A DNA stretch of 10,107 bases from Candidatus Woesearchaeota archaeon. GTDB lineage: Archaea > Nanobdellota > Nanobdellia > Woesearchaeales > 21-14-0-10-32-9. Of this stretch, positions 6,847 to 10,107 are shown one piece after another; position 1 is the stretch's first letter, and each line of letters opens with the position of its first letter. The notes beneath the pieces were generated by a model. That model did no database searches and had not been told where the DNA came from. It saw only the letters and a program-made list of their open reading frames with translations. A program made the translations under genes and the position numbers. The stretch covers positions 1 to 10,107 of the forward strand of contig SKIS01000019.1 of assembly GCA_007116295.1 (NCBI GenBank). Reading direction: 5' to 3'.

Positions 6847-6888
6847 AAAGTTCTTTAAACTTTAACTTATTACATTAACATATGTTAA
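6847..6888. promoter_or_regulatory. Short intergenic region with a possible TATA element and a palindrome over the next start codon
   Basis: A TTTAAAC stretch (6854-6860) is about 25 bp before the ATG at 6882, so the downstream gene may have its own leaderless promoter. The same bases sit inside a small A+T stem, AAAGTT 6847-6852 pairing with AACTTT 6858-6863, probably too weak to matter. A perfect 14-bp palindrome, TTAACATATGTTAA (6875-6888), is centred on the start codon. Confidence 0.3.
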
Positions 6889-7271
6889 CATACATAATAC
6901 TAGCACTATTAGCCATCATAGCATTTTTTCTTGGAAAGCTAATAGGGAAACTTCAAAGTGAAAAAACCTTCAAACAAAGACTCTTAGAAGCAAGAAAAGA
7001 CTCTCTAAACAGAAGTAGAGCAGTAATACAAGGACAAATAAGTGAACAAATAGCGCCTCTTCTCAAAGGATTTCCTTACGAAGCCTCGGATCTAAGATTC
7101 ATAGGAAAACCAATAGACTTCATAGCATTCAAAGGCATGAATGAAAAAAACATAGAAGAAGTAATCTTTGTAGAAGTAAAAACAGGAGACTCAAAACTCT
7201 CATCCCAAGAAAAAAAGCTAAAAAAAGCAATAGAAGACAAAAAAGTTAGCTGGTACGAATACAGAATCTAA
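6882..7271 (+). CDS. Membrane-anchored endonuclease related to archaeal Holliday junction resolvases (COG4741/pfam10107-like)
   Basis: A 129-residue protein with one N-terminal hydrophobic segment (residues 2-20) followed by a basic, helical stretch (22-50) and a PD-(D/E)XK nuclease-like core. Core elements are SRAVIQGQISEQIAPLL (45-61, with E55 a candidate first acidic residue), LRFIGKPIDFIAF (71-83, with D79), FVEVKTGDSKLSSQE (96-110, with E98 and K100 forming the ExK) and a closing VSWYEYRI strand. This layout is that of the family described as predicted endonucleases distantly related to archaeal Holliday junction resolvases, whose members often carry the same N-terminal anchor. The substrate is unproven, and the membrane tether is hard to reconcile with recombination in the nucleoid. 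It lies 35 bp after the 201-residue gene on the same strand, so the two may form an operon. Confidence 0.85.
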   Translation: MLTYIILALLAIIAFFLGKLIGKLQSEKTFKQRLLEARKDSLNRSRAVIQGQISEQIAPLLKGFPYEASDLRFIGKPIDFIAFKGMNEKNIEEVIFVEVKTGDSKLSSQEKKLKKAIEDKKVSWYEYRI

Positions 7272-7272
7272 A

Positions 7273-7294
7273 TGAAAAAAACTAGGTTTTTTCA
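7273..7294. terminator. Possible hairpin/T-run terminator after the resolvase-like gene
   Basis: TGAAAAAA (7273-7280) and TTTTTTCA (7287-7294) form a perfect 8-bp inverted repeat around a six-base loop, ending in a run of six T just past the TAA of the upstream gene. T-rich tracts end transcription in archaea, so the T run alone may suffice. The right arm is also part of a direct repeat, so it may have another role. Confidence 0.35.
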
Positions 7295-7326
7295 CTAATA
7301 ATTGTTGAATTTACTAGGTCTTTTCA
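7281..7326 (+). repeat. Pair of 14-bp direct repeats upstream of the ATPase promoter
   Basis: ACTAGGTTTTTTCA (7281-7294) recurs as ACTAGGTCTTTTCA (7313-7326) with one mismatch and a start-to-start distance of 32 bp, about three helical turns. The second copy ends six bases before the TATA box of the ATPase gene, where an archaeal regulator could bind. No third copy is seen in the intergenic region. Confidence 0.6.
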
Positions 7327-7332
7327 TAAAAA

Positions 7333-7340
7333 TTTATAAA
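7333..7340 (+). promoter_or_regulatory. TATA box of the DUF4143 ATPase gene
   Basis: TTTATAAA is centred 27-28 bp before the ATG at 7364, the spacing expected for a leaderless archaeal transcript. No Shine-Dalgarno sequence precedes the ATG, which agrees. The direct repeats lie immediately upstream. Confidence 0.6.
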
Positions 7341-7363
7341 TGAATGTTGTTTAGAATATAAAT

Positions 7364-8569
7364 ATGATACAAAGACACATATTCAATATTTTAAGAAACG
7401 AATTAAAAAAAGATAAGATAACAGTAATTACTGGTCCCAGACAAGTTGGAAAATCAACAGCTATGAAACTAATATATGATGAAACAAAGAATGCTAATTT
7501 CATAACGTTTGATAATATCTCTGTAAAAAAACTATTTGAAGAAAATCCTGATTTATTTATACAACAACACATAAAACCATACAAATACGTCTTCATAGAT
7601 GAATTTCAATATGCTAAAAAAGGTGGAAAAACGTTAAAGTATATTTATGATACAACCAATGCAAAAATATACATTTCTGGCTCTTCAAAACCTGAAATGG
7701 CAATACAATCTCTTCAATATCTAGTAGGAAGAGTGTCTCTAATATCAATGTATCCGCTTTCCTTCGAAGAGTTTATAAAATACAAATCACCTAAGAAACT
7801 AATACTTTTAGAAAAACCCAGAAAAATATTGGAGCTAGATCAATTAAAAGCAGAATTTGAAGAATATTTGATGTTTGGGGGCTATCCGGAAGTTGTCAAA
7901 GAAAAAAACTTTGAAGAAAAAAAGAAAATATTAAGAGACTTGGTTCAAGTATATTTATTAAAAGAAATAAAAGATGTTTTAGGATATAAAAACTCATTTG
8001 AATTTGAAAAACTAATGAAAATACTAGCAACAAATAATGGGAAACTAACAAAAACAAGTAACTTAACCAGCATAACAGATACTTCTTGGAACAAAGTTCA
8101 AGAATATATATCGGTATTAACGAAAACTAATATAATAATAAAAGTCCACCCTTTTTATACAAATAAGAAAAAAGAAATAACCAAAACGCCAAAAATATAT
8201 TTCCAAGATATAGGTTTTATAAACACTTTATTAAACAATTTTTCAAGGTATGATGAAAGAGTGGATAAAGGAGAGATTCTTGAAACTTTCTTATTACATG
8301 AACTGCAAAAAAAAGATCTAACTCCAAAATTTTGGAACAGACAACTATCAGAAATAGATTTTGTCTTAGAAAAAGACAACAAAATAGTGGCTATAGAATG
8401 CAAATCTAACAAAACAAAAATACCAAGATCTCTAACGACATTTTCTAAAGAATACGAGGTATTCAAAGCGTTTATATTTAATCTTAAAAGTGATAGAACG
8501 GAAAAAGAATCGGGATTGCCAATAGTGTTTTCCCATTATATAAACTCTCAAAGCACAAATTTCTTCTAA
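7364..8569 (+). CDS. AAA family ATPase with C-terminal DUF4143 nuclease-like domain
   Basis: A 401-residue cytoplasmic ATPase of the AAA_14/DUF4143 type, common in archaea and bacteria but of unknown role. The N-terminal domain has Walker A GPRQVGKST (24-32, with K30), Walker B YVFIDEFQYA (75-84, with D79 and E80), a sensor-like ISGSSKPE (104-111), and the family motifs LVGRVSLISMYPLSFEEF (120-137) and YLMFGGYPEVV (168-178). A helical winged-helix-like middle (about 195-260) leads to a C-terminal half with LETFLLHEL (306-314), EIDFVLEKDNKIVAIECKSN (330-349) and a following strand. The spacing of D332, E345 and K347 is that of a PD-(D/E)XK nuclease fold, so it may bind or cut nucleic acid. It appears to be a single-gene transcript with its own TATA box and upstream repeats, and overlaps the convergent gene by 4 bp. 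Walker and nuclease-like residues look intact, so I see no sign of decay. Confidence 0.9.
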   Translation: MIQRHIFNILRNELKKDKITVITGPRQVGKSTAMKLIYDETKNANFITFDNISVKKLFEENPDLFIQQHIKPYKYVFIDEFQYAKKGGKTLKYIYDTTNAKIYISGSSKPEMAIQSLQYLVGRVSLISMYPLSFEEFIKYKSPKKLILLEKPRKILELDQLKAEFEEYLMFGGYPEVVKEKNFEEKKKILRDLVQVYLLKEIKDVLGYKNSFEFEKLMKILATNNGKLTKTSNLTSITDTSWNKVQEYISVLTKTNIIIKVHPFYTNKKKEITKTPKIYFQDIGFINTLLNNFSRYDERVDKGEILETFLLHELQKKDLTPKFWNRQLSEIDFVLEKDNKIVAIECKSNKTKIPRSLTTFSKEYEVFKAFIFNLKSDRTEKESGLPIVFSHYINSQSTNFF

Positions 8570-9459
8570 ATTTTTTCCTTTAAAATAAGTCCTTTAAATT
8601 CTTCAGAAAGACTTTCTTTAGTGCTCTTATTAACTTCTCCAGTAGTAATAAAAAGCACGGGCAACCTCTTTTTTAGACCGGCTAAATAAGCACTGCTTAA
8701 ATCACCTTCATTAACCGATTTTTTATTTCTACACTTACAAAAATACTCTGCTTTACCAACGCTAGTAGGTATATTAACATGAAAATCATACTCTCTATTA
8801 TTTCTAACTTGATCAAAACTTAAAACCTCTATTTCTTTAGAGATAAAATAACTTCTCACTCTGGTTTCAAATTCGCTCATATCACTTCTTTGAATTGGTT
8901 TAGGATCTAAGCGAGTCTGAGCATCTTGTTTCTCTACAACTTCTTTCTCTACCTCTTCTTGAACTTTTGGCTTAGAAACTTCTTCTTTAACAGGCTCAGG
9001 TTTCTTAACACCTAGTAAATTCTTAATGTGCTCAACAGCCTCTGAATCACTTAAAGAATAATGCTTCCAAAAAAGCTCTTTTCCACTCTTTAAATTTACA
9101 TTAACCTTCTTAGCAAAATCAGGAATATTTCTCAAACTAACCCGAACCAAAGGCTCTTGCGTAGAATCTCTAAGAACATTCTTTTCTCTAAGTAAAAAAT
9201 AAGTTCTTTTATCTTTTTCATTAAGATGCTCTGATAGTGCATCAAGCTTACTTTCTTGACCACTAACATAATAAAAAGGACTTCCTCCAATCTTAACACT
9301 TGTAATCTTAACATCCCCACTCTTCAATAACTGACTTAGATAAGCACCAACTATAACGCTATCTCCTCTACCAATAACTTTTTTTATTCTAATAGGAATA
9401 ATAGGGCCGTGGCTTTTAACAACTTCAAAAACTTCGCTTTTAGTCAAATCATAATTCAT
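8566..9459 (-). CDS. Winged-helix / linker / restriction-endonuclease-like protein of unknown function, co-transcribed with endA
   Basis: No named family recognised. The 297 residues form three parts. Residues 1-68 look like a winged helix (LTKSEVFEVVKSHGPIIPIR, then AYLSQLLKSGDVKIT and a GSPFYYV wing), suggesting DNA or RNA binding. Residues 69-150 are a mixed region with an FLLREKNVLRD helix and an LFWKHYSLS stretch. Residues 151-190 are a Pro/Glu/Lys-rich, probably disordered linker. Residues 195-297 resemble a PD-(D/E)XK-type domain: FETRVRSYF helix, EYDFHVNI strand (223-230, with D225), GKAEYFCKCRNKK (235-247, with E238 and K242 in a non-standard arrangement), then AYLAGLKKRLPVLFITTGEV (258-276). 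The catalytic ExK is imperfect, so the domain may bind without cutting. The ATG overlaps the endA stop (ATGA, 9456-9459), implying translational coupling and perhaps a joint role in tRNA or RNA processing. The gene ends with TAG. Confidence 0.8.
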   Translation of the reverse strand: MNYDLTKSEVFEVVKSHGPIIPIRIKKVIGRGDSVIVGAYLSQLLKSGDVKITSVKIGGSPFYYVSGQESKLDALSEHLNEKDKRTYFLLREKNVLRDSTQEPLVRVSLRNIPDFAKKVNVNLKSGKELFWKHYSLSDSEAVEHIKNLLGVKKPEPVKEEVSKPKVQEEVEKEVVEKQDAQTRLDPKPIQRSDMSEFETRVRSYFISKEIEVLSFDQVRNNREYDFHVNIPTSVGKAEYFCKCRNKKSVNEGDLSSAYLAGLKKRLPVLFITTGEVNKSTKESLSEEFKGLILKEKI

Positions 9460-10025
9460 GGTCTAGTCCACTTAACCTCCCAATAAGTAACATCGCTCTC
9501 ATCATCAACAACGCCTATCATAAGTCTCTTCTTTGTGCTATGAGCGACTCTGTTTTTAGCAGCAAACTCATACCATGTAAGAGTAGACCCTTCATGAACG
9601 GGGTATACGACCCACCTAGCGTGATCTTCTCCGGGTTTAACACCTCTATCATAAACCCTAAAATCTGCTCCAAACTTCAAAGCAGTCTTAACAATATAGC
9701 CTCTTTCTCTAAGATCTTTAAAAACAGCGTATCTAATCCAAAAATTAGGCTCATCACGTTTAGCTTTTTTCATGATATCAATAAAATCCAAACTCTTTTT
9801 TCGACCATCCAAAATCTCTAATTTTCCTTTTTCCATCAAATAAACAGCTTCATGTAAGCTAAGCTGAACTTGACCATCTTCCAAAATAGATCCGAAACGT
9901 GACTGATTATAAAACTCTCGAGCTTCACTACTATTTTCTGTTAAAATTCTTTGTTTAGAAAAAACAGCTTTAACCTTGTTTTTAGAAGCTTTAGACTCGC
10001 TTTTAACTTTATTTTTATTTGCCAT
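9456..10025 (-). CDS. endA: tRNA-intron (splicing) endonuclease EndA
   Basis: Cuts introns from archaeal pre-tRNAs, and some pre-rRNAs, at bulge-helix-bulge sites. The 189-residue length matches the single-domain form that works as a homotetramer. After a Lys-rich N-terminal tail (1-25) comes the N-terminal domain (VQLSLHEAVYLMEKGKLEIL, 53-72), then the nuclease domain: FWIRYAVFKDLRERGYIVKT (95-114), GADFRVYDRG (119-128), HARWVVYPV (135-143), and VAHSTKKRLMIGVVDDESDVTYWEVKW (160-186). The catalytic triad is visible as Y125, H135 and K165 or K166. The basic N-terminal tail is longer than in minimal forms and may contact RNA. The TGA stop forms ATGA with the next gene. A TTTTTATAT element about 27 bp upstream suggests a leaderless transcript starting the two-gene operon. 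Confidence 0.96.
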   Translation of the reverse strand: MANKNKVKSESKASKNKVKAVFSKQRILTENSSEAREFYNQSRFGSILEDGQVQLSLHEAVYLMEKGKLEILDGRKKSLDFIDIMKKAKRDEPNFWIRYAVFKDLRERGYIVKTALKFGADFRVYDRGVKPGEDHARWVVYPVHEGSTLTWYEFAAKNRVAHSTKKRLMIGVVDDESDVTYWEVKWTRP

Positions 10026-10046
10026 AAAGTAATAGTGTCTTATTGA

Positions 10047-10057
10047 AATATAAAAAA
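10047..10057 (-). promoter_or_regulatory. TATA box of the endA operon
   Basis: The plus-strand TATAAAAA at 10049-10056 reads TTTTTATA towards endA. It is centred about 27 bp from the ATG, and is the same string and spacing as in front of trm5. Confidence 0.55.
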
Positions 10058-10069
10058 CTATTGGAGAAA

Positions 10070-10107
10070 ACTATATTAATAACGAAAAAAAACTAATTAT
10101 TATGATA
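10070..10107 (+). other. Right edge: possible start of a rightward gene
   Basis: CTATATTA (10071-10078) is about 27 bp before an ATG at 10102-10104, the same geometry as other starts here, so a divergent gene may begin at the window edge. Only two codons are visible; this is weak. Confidence 0.2.

Noticed and set aside
7351..8466. Minus-strand open frames of 81 and 103 codons inside the ATPase gene
   Set aside because: Antisense to Walker and nuclease-like motifs, Ser/Phe/Ile-rich, no promoter; shadow frames.
9470..9482. GGAGGT on the minus strand ahead of the winged-helix gene as a Shine-Dalgarno
   Set aside because: It is about 16 bases from the ATG, too far, and encodes conserved residues near the end of EndA; ATGA coupling is the better explanation.
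9132..9821. Short frames overlapping the winged-helix gene and endA (62 and 93 codons)
   Set aside because: Both real genes have clear coding signals in other frames; these show none.
1..10107. tRNA/rRNA genes, CRISPR arrays, insertion sequences or prophage genes
   Set aside because: No cloverleaf-like G+C-rich island, regular repeat-spacer pattern, transposase or terminal inverted repeats were seen, and coding sequence fills nearly the whole window.

Overview
The window looks like chromosomal DNA from an archaeon, most likely a small-genome DPANN lineage of the Woesearchaeota/Pacearchaeota kind. This lineage call is an inference from four things: an information-processing set of archaeal type (tRNA-splicing endonuclease EndA, FEN1 with a C-terminal PCNA-binding peptide, Trm5 tRNA methyltransferase, a Holliday-junction-resolvase-related endonuclease); high A+T content; very tight packing; and TATA-like boxes about 27 bp before start codons with almost no Shine-Dalgarno sequences, which suggests leaderless mRNAs.

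Layout, left to right. (1) 1-1205 (+): the 3' part of a large uncharacterised gene. Its frame is open to the left edge, so the gene starts outside the window. (2) 1166-2167 (-): trm5, overlapping gene 1 tail to tail. (3) 2221-3759 (+): a GH13 glycoside phosphorylase (sucrose/glucosylglycerate phosphorylase type) whose frame is interrupted by one in-frame TGA at 3622-3624. The missing C-terminal strand region continues in the same frame to 3759 and ends in an ATGA overlap with pyruvate kinase (3744 or 3756 to 5165, +). (4) 5148-6173 (-): fen1, overlapping the pyruvate kinase tail. (5) 6241-6846 (+): an orphan protein, then 6882-7271 (+), a membrane-anchored endonuclease of the COG4741/pfam10107 kind. 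(6) 7364-8569 (+): an AAA ATPase with a C-terminal DUF4143/nuclease-like domain, under its own promoter with a duplicated 14-bp element upstream. (7) 8566-10025 (-): a two-gene operon of endA followed by a winged-helix/linker/nuclease-like protein, joined by an ATGA overlap.

The genome organisation is notable. All three convergent gene pairs overlap at their 3' ends (40, 18 and 4 bp), and both internal divergent pairs have a single TATA-like element near the middle of a 53-67 bp spacer, which may serve both directions.

Functionally, the window mixes tRNA maturation (Trm5, EndA), replication/repair (FEN1, the resolvase-like enzyme), a short carbon-metabolism operon (glycoside phosphorylase plus pyruvate kinase) and three proteins of unknown role. 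The observations most worth following are the in-frame TGA in the phosphorylase, the uncharacterised nuclease-like partner of EndA, and the repeat-bearing promoter of the DUF4143 ATPase. No RNA genes, CRISPR arrays or insertion sequences were seen.
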